A stretch of DNA of 50,132 bases, taken from assembly GCA_964366455.1 (NCBI GenBank), contig CAYISZ010000006.1, positions 1-50,132 of the forward strand. Direction: 5' to 3'. Below are positions 31,722-39,296 of this stretch, piece by piece. How positions within the stretch are numbered: the stretch's first letter is position 1; each line of letters starts with the position of its first letter. A program made the position numbers and the translations under genes. The DNA is from CAZLQR01 sp964366455. Its GTDB lineage: Bacteria > Patescibacteriota > Microgenomatia > UBA1406 > GWC2-37-13. The notes beneath the pieces were generated by a model. The model did not search any database. It was not told where the DNA came from and was given only the letters and a program-made list of their open reading frames with translations.

Positions 31722-32378
31722 ATGTCAGGATATATTCTTGGCGAGAAAGCTCACCAATCTCAACAATTTAACCAGGATGGGGTTCGTATTCCTACAACCA
31801 CCATAAAATCTTCTTCTTGTTACTGCATTGGTATTACGCAAACATCAATTAAGCTCGGCTTTGGTCGTGGCAAAAACGTCAACAAGCCACAGATCGGAGA
31901 ACTAAAAAAGGCGGGGATAGAGACCCCGCTCCGTTTTTTTAGAGAGATTAAACTTAAGAAACTGAAAGGTGCAACTGTCACCGAAGAGAATGGTAAAAAA
32001 GTACTAACCTTAGGAGAGTTGAAGATTTCAGTAGGTGATCAGATTAAGCCAAACATGATTTTTAAAGAAGGAGAGCTAGTGAGCGCAACAGGAATTTCTA
32101 AAGGTAAAGGATTTCAAGGCGTTGTCAAAAGATGGGGATTTGCAGGAGGACCTAAGACTCACGGTCAGTCAGATAGATGGCGAGCTCCAGGATCTATCGG
32201 TCAAACCACAACACCGGGAAGAGTATACAAAGGTAAAAAGATGGCAGGAAGAATGGGAAATGACACCGTCACTGTTAAAGGCCTTATGGTTATGTCCGTC
32301 TCTGAAGACGAGATGGTAATTAAAGGAATGGTCCCAGGAGCAAGAACCGCGCTTATAAGTATCGTATCCGCATCATAA
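31722..32378 (+). CDS. rplC: Ribosomal protein uL3
   Basis: L3 is an early assembly protein near the peptidyl transferase centre. The 218-residue protein has a divergent N-terminus, then VSATGISKGKGFQGVVKRWG, GPKTHGQSDRWRAPGSIG and GKKMAGRMGN, all standard for L3. It has its own promoter and attenuator-like leader, separated by 198 nt from rpsJ. Codons 64-73 contain a terminator-like hairpin of unusual codon choice. No ribosome-binding site is visible before the ATG. Confidence 0.97.
   Translation: MSGYILGEKAHQSQQFNQDGVRIPTTTIKSSSCYCIGITQTSIKLGFGRGKNVNKPQIGELKKAGIETPLRFFREIKLKKLKGATVTEENGKKVLTLGELKISVGDQIKPNMIFKEGELVSATGISKGKGFQGVVKRWGFAGGPKTHGQSDRWRAPGSIGQTTTPGRVYKGKKMAGRMGNDTVTVKGLMVMSVSEDEMVIKGMVPGARTALISIVSAS
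31911..31940 (+). terminator. Terminator-like hairpin inside the rplC coding sequence
   Basis: GCGGGG (31911-31916), loop ATAGAGA, CCCCGC (31924-31929), TCCG, then seven T (31934-31940), preceded by an A-run. The codons used (GCG GGG ACC CCG CTC CGT TTT TTT) are unusual for this gene set. That suggests the RNA structure itself is kept, perhaps as a second attenuation point or pause site. Confidence 0.5.
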
Positions 32379-32380
32379 TT

Positions 32381-33142
32381 ATGGAAACAAAATCAAAACC
32401 AACACAGTCGAAAGTCGTAAAGTCCCCCACTTCGCCAAGGCTTCGAGGGGCGAGCGTAAAGTCAGTAGCAAAAACTGAACCAAAGACCTCTACTGCAAGA
32501 TTGAGCATGGCTCTTGTCGACAAGGCAGGAAAGCAAGCTGGAACAGCGCAGCTTCCTAAGGAACTCTTTGGTGCAAAGATAAATGTCGCACTTATGAATC
32601 AGTATGTGCATATTTACCTTACGAATCAAAGACAAGGAACAGTCTCAACAAAAACACGTAGCGAGGTAAGAGGGTCAACTAGAAAAATCTATAGACAAAA
32701 AGGTACTGGACGAGCAAGACACGGAGCAAAGAAGGCTCCTATTTTTGTTGGTGGAGGAATTACCTTTGGACCAAAGCCAAGAATCTTTGCACTAAGCATG
32801 AATAAAAAACAAAAGAAACTAGCACTCGTAAGCGCCCTATCTTATGCTCTAAAAGAAAAAAAGATAAGCGGAGCACAGGATGCTGTTCTGTCAATTGAGC
32901 CAAAGACTAAGATCTATGCTCAGTTCCTGAAAAATGCAGGACTCGCAGACAAAGGAGTCTTGTTCATCATGCCAGCTGACAAGACCGAAGCATTCATGAG
33001 AGCGTCAAGAAATGTTCAGTCATCCTCATTTATTGAGGCTAAATCACTAAACGCATACGAGGTTTTACGAGCAAGAAAAATAGTATTATTTGAGTCTTCG
33101 GTAAAGACTTTGGTTGATCATTTTTATCCAAAAGAATCATGA
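32381..33142 (+). CDS. rplD: Ribosomal protein uL4, N-terminally extended
   Basis: L4 lines the exit tunnel and in many bacteria represses its own operon. The 253-residue protein has the tunnel-loop motif GSTRKIYRQKGTGRARHG and VGGGITFGPKPR, then the globular end VLRARKIVLFE. The usual length is about 205; the extra roughly 45 N-terminal residues are Lys/Ser/Thr-rich and partly encoded by AGTCGAAAGTCGTAAAGTC, similar to the array at 18812-18882. It starts 2 nt after rplC and overlaps rplW by 4 nt (ATGA). Confidence 0.97.
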   Translation: METKSKPTQSKVVKSPTSPRLRGASVKSVAKTEPKTSTARLSMALVDKAGKQAGTAQLPKELFGAKINVALMNQYVHIYLTNQRQGTVSTKTRSEVRGSTRKIYRQKGTGRARHGAKKAPIFVGGGITFGPKPRIFALSMNKKQKKLALVSALSYALKEKKISGAQDAVLSIEPKTKIYAQFLKNAGLADKGVLFIMPADKTEAFMRASRNVQSSSFIEAKSLNAYEVLRARKIVLFESSVKTLVDHFYPKES

Positions 33143-33420
33143 AACAAGTATTAATCAGCCCATTAATCACCGAAAAGGCAACTCAGATGACCAAGTCCAA
33201 GGTCTATACATTTGTGGTGGATTCATATTCAAATAAGCATGCTGTAAAGCATACCGTTGAGTCAATATATGGAGTTAAGGTTGCTTCAGTTCGAGTATCA
33301 ACACGAAAAGGAAAAGAAAAAAGAGTGGGAAAAAAAGGACAGACAGCATCAAAACCAGATTATAAAATCGCTCTAGTTACATTAAAGTCGGGAGAAATTG
33401 ATATTTTTCCTAAAGCCTAA
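33139..33420 (+). CDS. rplW: Ribosomal protein uL23
   Basis: L23 sits at the tunnel exit, where trigger factor and SRP dock. The 93-residue protein begins with VLISPLITEKAT (family LxxPxxTEKS) and has YTFVVDSYSNKHAVKHTVE and GVKVASVRVS. It overlaps rplD by 4 nt and lies 2 nt before rplB, so translation is probably coupled. Confidence 0.97.
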   Translation: MKQVLISPLITEKATQMTKSKVYTFVVDSYSNKHAVKHTVESIYGVKVASVRVSTRKGKEKRVGKKGQTASKPDYKIALVTLKSGEIDIFPKA

Positions 33421-33422
33421 TT

Positions 33423-34172
33423 ATGAAACCAGCAAAACATTTAACAGAAATCTTAAAGAAGCACTCTGGACGCGATTCCACTGGCTCAATTTCCGTACGT
33501 CATCAAGGAGGAAGACAGAAGAGGTATTATCGTTTTATCGACTTTAAGAGAGATAAGTTTGATGTTGTTGGTAAGGTTTTGACCGTTGAGTACGATCCAA
33601 ACAGAAACTCACGCATCAGCTTAATTGAGTATGCTGACGGGGAACAAAGATACATTCTGCAGCCTCATGAACTTAAGGTTGGAGACACAGTTTTATCCTC
33701 CGACACAGCAGAGATTAAGGTTGGAAATGCAGTGCCTTTAAAAAATATCCCAGTAGGTACCGAGGTACACAACATTGAGCTTCGACCTGGGCAAGGCGGC
33801 AAGATGGCACGTGGAGCGGGAGGAGCCGCAGTTGTTCTAAGCAAAGACGAGACATACACTCAGATCAAGTTGCCATCTGGTTCAATTCGATTGTTCTTGA
33901 ATGACTGTCGCGCGACCATTGGCCAGGTTGGAAACATCGAGCACAAAGATGAGTTGATAGGGACAGCAGGAAGAAAAAGACGAATGGGTATTAGACCAAC
34001 GGTTCGAGGAGTCGCACAGAATCCAAGAAGCCATCCACACGGAGGAGGAGAGGGTAAGTCTGGAGAGGGAATGCATCCTAAGACACCGTGGGGTAACTCA
34101 GCACGTGGAACCAGAACCAGAAAGAAGTTTAAATGGAGCAATCGTTATATCGTTAAACGCAGAGCAATCTAA
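33423..34172 (+). CDS. rplB: Ribosomal protein uL2, short N-terminus
   Basis: L2 is needed for subunit joining and peptidyl transfer. The 249-residue protein contains GSISVRHQGGRQKRYYRFID, the central SH3-like domain (NIELRPGQGGKMARGAGG) and the active-site loop GVAQNPRSHPHGGGEGKSG with the conserved His. About 25 residues of the usual N-terminus (275 residues in E. coli) are missing. Normally rpsS follows; here rplV follows directly and rpsS has moved downstream. Confidence 0.98.
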   Translation: MKPAKHLTEILKKHSGRDSTGSISVRHQGGRQKRYYRFIDFKRDKFDVVGKVLTVEYDPNRNSRISLIEYADGEQRYILQPHELKVGDTVLSSDTAEIKVGNAVPLKNIPVGTEVHNIELRPGQGGKMARGAGGAAVVLSKDETYTQIKLPSGSIRLFLNDCRATIGQVGNIEHKDELIGTAGRKRRMGIRPTVRGVAQNPRSHPHGGGEGKSGEGMHPKTPWGNSARGTRTRKKFKWSNRYIVKRRAI

Positions 34173-34178
34173 ATACAT

Positions 34179-34646
34179 ATGAGTGAATTTCAAGTTTATA
34201 TAAAAAATGTAAAGATCTCACCTAAGAAGTTGAGATTTTTACTAAAGGAAATGAAGAAGCAGAGTCCTGTACAGGCTGTTCATACGCTAATGTACACACA
34301 AAAAAAAGGGGCAGTGTTCTTGAGAAAAGCTATTAGTTCAGCCCTTTCTAATGCTAAGAACACTATGAATATTGATGCGGGTTTGTTACAATTTAAATCA
34401 GTTGCTGTTGAGGAAGGACTTCGACTGAAGAGATTTAGAGCTGGCTCAAAAGGTATGGCCAAGCCCTACAAGCACGAATACTCTCATATCAAGATGGTAT
34501 TGACGACTGGTGAAATGATCGCTAAGTCAGTAGAGCTTGAAACGCAGAGCGTAGAGCTTGAAGAAAAAAAGCCAGAGCCAGAAACAAAACCAAAAACGAA
34601 ATCAAAACCTAAAAGTTCTAAGCTAAAAGTTACGAGCTCTAAGTAA
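34179..34646 (+). CDS. rplV: Ribosomal protein uL22 with repeat-encoded C-terminal tail
   Basis: L22 reaches into the exit tunnel and binds 23S rRNA. Residues 1-112 make a normal L22: VKISPKKLRFLLKEMK, SALSNAKNTMNID and the end GMAKPYKHEYSHIKMVLTTG. Residues about 117-155 are an extra tail rich in S, V, E, K and P. It is encoded by the words GTAGAGCTTGAA/GCAGAGCGTAGAGCTTGAA and AAAAGTTCTAAGCTAAAAG, the same words found between genes at 26803 and 43947. The tail probably extends from the ribosome surface and is not needed for the fold. Confidence 0.96.
   Translation: MSEFQVYIKNVKISPKKLRFLLKEMKKQSPVQAVHTLMYTQKKGAVFLRKAISSALSNAKNTMNIDAGLLQFKSVAVEEGLRLKRFRAGSKGMAKPYKHEYSHIKMVLTTGEMIAKSVELETQSVELEEKKPEPETKPKTKSKPKSSKLKVTSSK
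34536..34644. repeat. Word-repeat array coding the L22 tail
   Basis: GTAGAGCTTGAA occurs twice (near 34531 and 34550), followed by AAACC/AAAAC words and AAAAGTTCTAAGCTAAAAGTTACGAG-type words up to the stop. The match to intergenic arrays at 26803-26879 and 43947-44003 indicates a shared origin. Confidence 0.6.
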
Positions 34647-34651
34647 AAAAT

Positions 34652-35296
34652 ATGGGACAAAAAGTTAATCCAAAAGGTTTGCGCACAGGAGTTATATACA
34701 ACTGGGATTCCAGATGGTTTTTTAGTAAGCGCAAGCAGTTCAAGGATACATTAATCTCTGACATCAAGATTCGAGACATGATTTATGAAAAATTTAATTT
34801 CGCCTCCGTAACAAGCGTCATTATTGAGAGAGCCATTAATAAAATAACCGTTGTTATTCATGCTGTAAAGCCGGGAATGATAATCGGACGAGGTGGTAAA
34901 GGTTTAGAGGATGTTAAAAAGGTCATTATGCTGTACCTAAATCCTTCTGCCACAAAAAAGAATAAAGAAACCAAGGTTGATTTAAGAATAGAACCTGTCA
35001 AGAAGCCATATCTTAGCGCAAGATATGTAGCCCAGTCTATTGCAGAGAAATTGGTCAAGAGTTTTCCTCATCGTGGAGTAGTTCATAACACAATGAGTAG
35101 AGTAATGGAATCTGGAGCTAAAGGAGTCAAAATCCAACTCGGTGGAAGAATTCAAGGAGCAGAGATTTCACGACGTGAAAAATATTTCCTAGGTACAGTT
35201 CCAACATCAACCATTAGAGAAGATGTGGACTTTATAGCGTATCCAGCGTTGACTAAGTCAGGGTACATTGGAGTAAAAGTTTGGATTTGTAAATAA
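34652..35296 (+). CDS. rpsC: Ribosomal protein uS3
   Basis: S3 is at the mRNA entry site of the small subunit. The 214-residue protein has GQKVNPKGLRTGVI, the KH type-2 loop PGMIIGRGGKGLEDVKK, and the C-terminal domain stretch GVKIQLGGRIQGAEISRREK. Length is normal. It starts 5 nt after rplV and is followed 2 nt later by rplP. Confidence 0.98.
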   Translation: MGQKVNPKGLRTGVIYNWDSRWFFSKRKQFKDTLISDIKIRDMIYEKFNFASVTSVIIERAINKITVVIHAVKPGMIIGRGGKGLEDVKKVIMLYLNPSATKKNKETKVDLRIEPVKKPYLSARYVAQSIAEKLVKSFPHRGVVHNTMSRVMESGAKGVKIQLGGRIQGAEISRREKYFLGTVPTSTIREDVDFIAYPALTKSGYIGVKVWICK

Positions 35297-35298
35297 AT

Positions 35299-35709
35299 AT
35301 GCTATCACCAAAAAGACAGAAATATCGAAAACAGTTTAGAGGAAGCTGGAGAAGAATAGCTGTTAAAGGTGGGACCCTTAATTTTGGTTCAACCGGACTA
35401 AAGTCAATGGATGCAGCATGGATAAAAGACAGAGAGATAGAGTCGTGTAGAGTTGTGTTGGCTCGTGCAACGCGAAAAGCCGGTAAATTCTGGATAAGAA
35501 TTTTTCCTGACAAGCCATTTACAAAAAAACCCCCAGAGGTAACGATGGGATCTGGAAAAGGAGACGTATCGCATTTTGTGGCTTCGGTCACTCCAGGGAG
35601 AATGTTGTTTGAGATAGATGGGTTGTCTGAGGTAGAGGCAAGAGATGTTTTTAGAGTTGTTGCATCTAAGTTGTCGGTGAATACCAAATTTATTGCTAAG
35701 GAGTCTTAA
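35299..35709 (+). CDS. rplP: Ribosomal protein uL16
   Basis: L16 contacts the A-site tRNA on the large subunit. The 136-residue protein opens with MLSPKRQKYRKQFRG, has GSTGLKSMDAAWI and GSGKGDVSHFVASVTPGRML, the conserved tRNA-contact region. Length is normal. rpmC follows one base after the stop. Confidence 0.98.
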   Translation: MLSPKRQKYRKQFRGSWRRIAVKGGTLNFGSTGLKSMDAAWIKDREIESCRVVLARATRKAGKFWIRIFPDKPFTKKPPEVTMGSGKGDVSHFVASVTPGRMLFEIDGLSEVEARDVFRVVASKLSVNTKFIAKES

Positions 35710-35710
35710 T

Positions 35711-35911
35711 ATGAAAAAAACAGTTACAAAAACAGCACAAAAAACAGAGGCGGAGTTACATAAGGAACTAGGCCAGCTTAGAAACGAAATCATCAAGTCA
35801 AAGTTAGAAAGCAAAATGTCGCCTCAAAAGGATACAAATGCAAATATGAAAAAACGAAAACAGATAGCGGTAATATTAACAATTCTAAATTCCAAAAAGC
35901 TAAAAAGCTAA
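35711..35911 (+). CDS. rpmC: Ribosomal protein uL29
   Basis: The 66-residue protein is all helical. Its core is TEAELHKELGQLRNEIIKSK, followed by MKKRKQIAVILTILNSK, matching the KKVRRDIARIxT block of L29 at the tunnel exit. ATG 35711 is chosen, one base after rplP. The last codons (AAAAAGCTAAAAAGCTAA) belong to a small AAAAAGCTA repeat that continues past the stop, so the C-terminus is repeat-derived. Confidence 0.93.
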   Translation: MKKTVTKTAQKTEAELHKELGQLRNEIIKSKLESKMSPQKDTNANMKKRKQIAVILTILNSKKLKS

Positions 35912-35926
35912 AAAGCAATATTTAAT

Positions 35927-36157
35927 ATGGCACAAAGTTTTATCGGTACAGTCTGTTCCATCAAGATGAACAAAACCATAGTGATCAAAGTGGTTAGTAG
36001 AGTTAGACATCGAATATATAAAAAAGTAGTCACAAAACATCGTACATATAAGGCTCATAACGCGACCGAAAGCTTGAAGTTGGGGGACACTGTAGAGATA
36101 GTAGAGACAAGACCAATTTCAAAAACAGTACATTTTAAGGTAAATAAAAAAATATGA
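35927..36157 (+). CDS. rpsQ: Ribosomal protein uS17
   Basis: S17 is an OB-fold primary binder of 16S rRNA. The 76-residue protein has FIGTVCSIKMNKTIVIKV, the HNATESLKLGDTVEIVETRP stretch and SKTVHFKV, standard for the family. It overlaps rplN by 4 nt (ATGA). Confidence 0.97.
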   Translation: MAQSFIGTVCSIKMNKTIVIKVVSRVRHRIYKKVVTKHRTYKAHNATESLKLGDTVEIVETRPISKTVHFKVNKKI

Positions 36158-36528
36158 TTCAGCTAAGAACAATGTTACAGGTAGCCGATAACACCGGCGC
36201 AAAGTTAGTCCAGATGATAGGATTGCCACAAAAAGGCAACTTATTGGTCGCTGGAATTGGTGATGTGATAATGGTGGTCATAAAAGCTGCTATTCCTTAT
36301 GCTCAGGTAAAAAAAGGTGAAGTTGTACCCGCTGTAATTGTCAGAACTAGAAAAGAAAAACGTAGAAGCGATGGAAGTTACATAAGATTTGATGAAAATG
36401 CATGCGTTATATTGGTTGCAAAAGAGACTCCGGATCCAAGAGGAACACGCATCTTTGGGCCAATAGCAAAAGAGATCAAAGATAGAGGGTTTAATAAGAT
36501 TGCAAGTTTAGCAGAGGAAATTTACTAA
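36154..36528 (+). CDS. rplN: Ribosomal protein uL14
   Basis: The 124-residue protein starts MIQLRTMLQVADNTGAKLVQ and contains ENACVILVAKETPDPRGTRI and GPIAKEI, the conserved face that contacts 16S rRNA at the intersubunit bridge and binds the silencing factor RsfS. Length is normal (122-124). It overlaps rpsQ by 4 nt; rplX follows after 17 nt. Confidence 0.98.
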   Translation: MIQLRTMLQVADNTGAKLVQMIGLPQKGNLLVAGIGDVIMVVIKAAIPYAQVKKGEVVPAVIVRTRKEKRRSDGSYIRFDENACVILVAKETPDPRGTRIFGPIAKEIKDRGFNKIASLAEEIY

Positions 36529-36545
36529 GCAATAATACAAAACAT

Positions 36546-36854
36546 ATGAAAATACGAAAAGGAGATAAAGTAAAAATTATGGTTGGTAAAGATAAAGGAA
36601 AAGATGGAGTTATTGATCGTGTGTATCCTAAGCAAGAAAAGATTTTAATTCAAGGAATGAACTTAATAAAAAGACACATAAAGAAGAATCAAGAGCTTCC
36701 ACAAGGAGGAATCGTTGATATTCCTAAACCAATAAGAGTTTCGTCAGTAATGCTGATCTGCCCAAAATGTAGCAAAACAATCAGGGTTGGATTTAAATTA
36801 GACAAAAATAAGAAAATTAGAATTTGCAGAAAATGTAAAGCGACGTTCAAATAA
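36546..36854 (+). CDS. rplX: Ribosomal protein uL24 with zinc-ribbon end
   Basis: L24 starts large-subunit assembly. The 102-residue protein has the KOW motif KIRKGDKVKIMVGKDKGKDG, the NLIKRHIKKNQ stretch and a C-terminal CPKC ... CRKC pair likely to hold zinc. rplE follows 2 nt later. Confidence 0.97.
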   Translation: MKIRKGDKVKIMVGKDKGKDGVIDRVYPKQEKILIQGMNLIKRHIKKNQELPQGGIVDIPKPIRVSSVMLICPKCSKTIRVGFKLDKNKKIRICRKCKATFK

Positions 36855-36856
36855 CT

Positions 36857-37393
36857 ATGGAACTAAAAGATAAATACAACAAAGAGATAAAAGCAAAGCT
36901 TCAGAAAGATCTGGGGATTGCTAACGTAATGGCTACTCCAAAGATTACTAAGGTGGTTATTAATGTCGGAGCCGGTGAGGCCGTGACAAATAAGAACGTT
37001 CTTGATAAAATAACAGAGCAAATAGGCTGGATAAGTGGTCAAAAGCCGGTTATCACAAAAGCGCGTAAGTCAGTTTCTGCCTTTAAGATTCGAAAAGGAT
37101 TGCCGATCGGAGCTAAGGTTACTCTACGAGGATTCGCAATGTATGAGTTTTTACAGAAGTTGATTAGTATCGTAATGCCACGAATGAGAGATTTTCGAGG
37201 AATTGACGATAGCGTCATCGATCCTTACGGCAATATGAATCTTGGCTTTACAGAACAAACACTCTTTCCAGAGATTGAGTTTGATCGAATTGATAAGGCG
37301 AGAGGACTGCAGGTAACTATAGTTACAACAGCATCAACAAAAGAACAAGGTAAGAAATTATTTGAAGCATTTGGAATTCCGTTTAAGAAGTAA
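36857..37393 (+). CDS. rplE: Ribosomal protein uL5
   Basis: L5 contacts 5S rRNA and the P-site tRNA. The 178-residue protein has KITKVVINVGAGEAV, QKPVITKARKSVSAFKIRKG, IVMPRMRDFRGI and the C-terminal VTTASTKEQGKKLFEAFGIP. Length is normal. The 117-nt gap that follows is filled by a GTTAAC word array. Confidence 0.98.
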   Translation: MELKDKYNKEIKAKLQKDLGIANVMATPKITKVVINVGAGEAVTNKNVLDKITEQIGWISGQKPVITKARKSVSAFKIRKGLPIGAKVTLRGFAMYEFLQKLISIVMPRMRDFRGIDDSVIDPYGNMNLGFTEQTLFPEIEFDRIDKARGLQVTIVTTASTKEQGKKLFEAFGIPFKK

Positions 37394-37407
37394 TTATGAA
37401 TTAATCA

Positions 37408-37484
37408 GTTAACGAGTTCACGAGTTAACGGGTTTAAAAAAATAAATAAAAATACGAACACGTTAACGCATTAACCCGTTAACC
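37408..37484. repeat. GTTAAC word array with an 11-bp inverted repeat
   Basis: GTTAACGGGTT (37424-37434) and AACCCGTTAAC (37473-37483) are perfect inverted repeats; further GTTAACG copies lie at about 37409 and 37462. The array would form a long hairpin between rplE and rpsN inside the ribosomal operon. Confidence 0.7.
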
Positions 37485-37510
37485 AAAGAGTAATAAATTA
37501 TTAAAGACAT

Positions 37511-37696
37511 ATGGCAAAGACATCATCAGTAGTTAAATTTTTACATAAGCAAAAGTTTGCAGTACGACATGTGACTCGCTGTGCATTGTGCGGGCGTGCA
37601 AGAGGCTATATGAGAAGATTTGGACTTTGCAGAATTTGTTTCAGACAGAGAGCGTTAGCAGGAGAAATTCCAGGAGTTAAGAAAGTTTCTTGGTAA
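37511..37696 (+). CDS. rpsN: Ribosomal protein uS14, zinc-binding type
   Basis: The 61-residue short form has four zinc cysteines in CALCGRARGYMRRFGLCRIC and the end GEIPGVKKVSW. It is the C+ (type Z) S14 of the small-subunit head. It is followed by rpsS, which is not its usual neighbour. Confidence 0.98.
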   Translation: MAKTSSVVKFLHKQKFAVRHVTRCALCGRARGYMRRFGLCRICFRQRALAGEIPGVKKVSW

Positions 37697-37702
37697 ATTA
37701 TT

Positions 37703-37987
37703 ATGAGTAGATCATCTAAAAAAGGACCATACATTGACGAAAATCTAATGAAGAGAGTTGCTACTCAGAAAACTTCTGGGGAGAGAACTCCTATTAAAAC
37801 TTGGGCAAGACACTCTGTGATTGCGCCAGATTTGGTTGGACATAGAATTGCCATTCATAATGGACGAAAGTTTATAGAGGTTCTGATCTCTGAGTCTATG
37901 ATCGGTCATAGACTAGGTGAGTTCTCACTTACACGAACATTTAGAAGTCACGGAAAAGTTACAAAGAAAGTTATTTCAGCAACCTAA
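37703..37987 (+). CDS. rpsS: Ribosomal protein uS19, relocated
   Basis: S19 pairs with S13 in the head and contacts tRNA. The 94-residue protein has SRSSKKGPYIDENLMKRV, TWARHSVIAPDLVGHRIAIH, and GEFSLTRTFRSHGK, all standard. In the usual S10 operon rpsS lies between rplB and rplV; here that site is closed up and rpsS sits between rpsN and rpsH. Sequence and length are otherwise normal. Confidence 0.98.
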   Translation: MSRSSKKGPYIDENLMKRVATQKTSGERTPIKTWARHSVIAPDLVGHRIAIHNGRKFIEVLISESMIGHRLGEFSLTRTFRSHGKVTKKVISAT

Positions 37988-38014
37988 CACGTTCGCTGCA
38001 CTCAGTGTAAATAT

Positions 38015-38404
38015 ATGAACTCAGGAATTATCGATTTAATAATCAGAATTAAAAACGGATATCTCGCCAAGCGAGACGTTATTTCTTCGCCACACTCCAA
38101 GTTGAAGGAGCAGGTTCTAAAGAAGTTGAAGTCTCTTGGTTTTATTGAAGATTATAGCGTCGAGACAGAGGGACCAAAAAAAGAAATTACAATTGACCTT
38201 AAATATAAGAAAGGTGAGCCAGTTTTCACCGATGTAACGATTAGATCCAAACCAGGCCAAAGATGGTACATCACAGTCAACGCAATTAAGCCAGTTATGA
38301 GCGGAACGGGATATATGATCATTTCAACCTCAAAAGGACTGATGACAAATGTTGAAGCAAGAAAATCGAAGCTGGGTGGAGAGTTATTGTTCGAAATTTG
38401 GTAA
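38015..38404 (+). CDS. rpsH: Ribosomal protein uS8
   Basis: S8 binds the central domain of 16S rRNA. The 129-residue protein has IRIKNGYLAKRDVISSPHSK at the N-terminus and the C-terminal MIISTSKGLMTNVEARKSKL with GGELLFEIW. In E. coli it also represses the spc operon; no leader for that is visible here. A 27-nt spacer separates it from rpsS. Confidence 0.98.
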   Translation: MNSGIIDLIIRIKNGYLAKRDVISSPHSKLKEQVLKKLKSLGFIEDYSVETEGPKKEITIDLKYKKGEPVFTDVTIRSKPGQRWYITVNAIKPVMSGTGYMIISTSKGLMTNVEARKSKLGGELLFEIW

Positions 38405-38418
38405 TTCGCAAAAAATAT

Positions 38419-38970
38419 ATGTCAAAAATAGGAGAGAAAAAAATTAAGGTAGAGGCAGGAGTCACCGTCGACATCCAAGGAAACTTAGTCAACGTTAAAG
38501 GCTCTAAGGGTGAACTGAAAATAGAGGTGCCTATGGTACTTAAGCTAGTCAAGGACGGCGACATGCTTTCTGTAACCAGAGTAAGAGATGATAAAAAAGC
38601 CAAGTCTTTACACGGACTGTTCAGAAGCTTAATTGCAAATGCAGTAGAAGGAGTTCAAAAACACTGGGAGAAAAAATTGGAGATTGTGGGTACTGGATTT
38701 AATGTAAAGATGGATGGTCAGAATCTAGCCTTAAAAACAGGATTTTCTCACCCTGTAATTTTTCCTGCTCGAGATGGTGTGACTTATACAGTTGAAGGGA
38801 CAAATTTAATTACAATATCTGGAGTAGATAAGCAGCTAGTGGGTGAGGTTGCGCATTTAATAAAGATAATTAGAAAGCCAGATCCTTATAAAGGAAAGGG
38901 AATTAGATATGCAGGAGAGTACTTAAAACTTAAGCCTGGTAAGAAGGCAAAAGCAGCGGGAGCTGCCTAA
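38419..38970 (+). CDS. rplF: Ribosomal protein uL6
   Basis: L6 sits near the factor-binding site. The 183-residue protein begins MSKIGEKKIKVEAGVTVDIQ, has ANAVEGVQKHWEKKLEIVGTG, and ends with the conserved rRNA-contact block IRKPDPYKGKGIRYAGEYLK, then an Ala/Lys tail. ATG 38419 is chosen because an upstream GTG overlaps the rpsH stop and is not conserved. Confidence 0.98.
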   Translation: MSKIGEKKIKVEAGVTVDIQGNLVNVKGSKGELKIEVPMVLKLVKDGDMLSVTRVRDDKKAKSLHGLFRSLIANAVEGVQKHWEKKLEIVGTGFNVKMDGQNLALKTGFSHPVIFPARDGVTYTVEGTNLITISGVDKQLVGEVAHLIKIIRKPDPYKGKGIRYAGEYLKLKPGKKAKAAGAA

Positions 38971-38979
38971 AATATATAT

Positions 38980-39285
38980 ATGTTGAATAGAGTTCAGAGA
39001 AAAGTAAAAAGAGTAAGAGCGAAATTGCAGGGTACAGCAGAGCGCCCTCGGATCAGTGTGTTTCGATCAAATAAATTTATGTATGGACAAGCAATTGACG
39101 ACATAAAAAGAGTGACAATAGCTGCTGCAAAAGGAACAGATCCAAAAGCAATTGGAGCAGAGCTTGCTGGCAAGTTGAAAAAGTCAAAGGTAGAGAAAGC
39201 ATTGTTTGACCGAGGTAGATATCTGTATCACGGTCGTGTTAAATCATTTGCTGAAAGCTTGAGAGAAAGCGGAATAACAATTTAA
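38980..39285 (+). CDS. rplR: Ribosomal protein uL18, short
   Basis: L18 binds 5S rRNA. The 101-residue protein has VRAKLQGTAERPRISVFRSN, AIDDIKRVTIAAAKG, and the end FDRGRYLYHGRVKSFAESLR. Its N-terminus is shorter than the usual 117-120 residues, removing part of the basic 5S-binding arm. Confidence 0.97.
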   Translation: MLNRVQRKVKRVRAKLQGTAERPRISVFRSNKFMYGQAIDDIKRVTIAAAKGTDPKAIGAELAGKLKKSKVEKALFDRGRYLYHGRVKSFAESLRESGITI

Positions 39286-39296
39286 ATAAATAAAAT

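Noticed and set aside
33860..34141. Minus-strand open frame within rplB
   Set aside because: Pro/Leu/Arg-rich shadow of a conserved ribosomal gene.
37408..37484. GTTAAC repeats as a CRISPR-like array
   Set aside because: Units are 7-11 nt, irregularly spaced and inverted; there are no 23-40 nt direct repeats with spacers and no cas genes.
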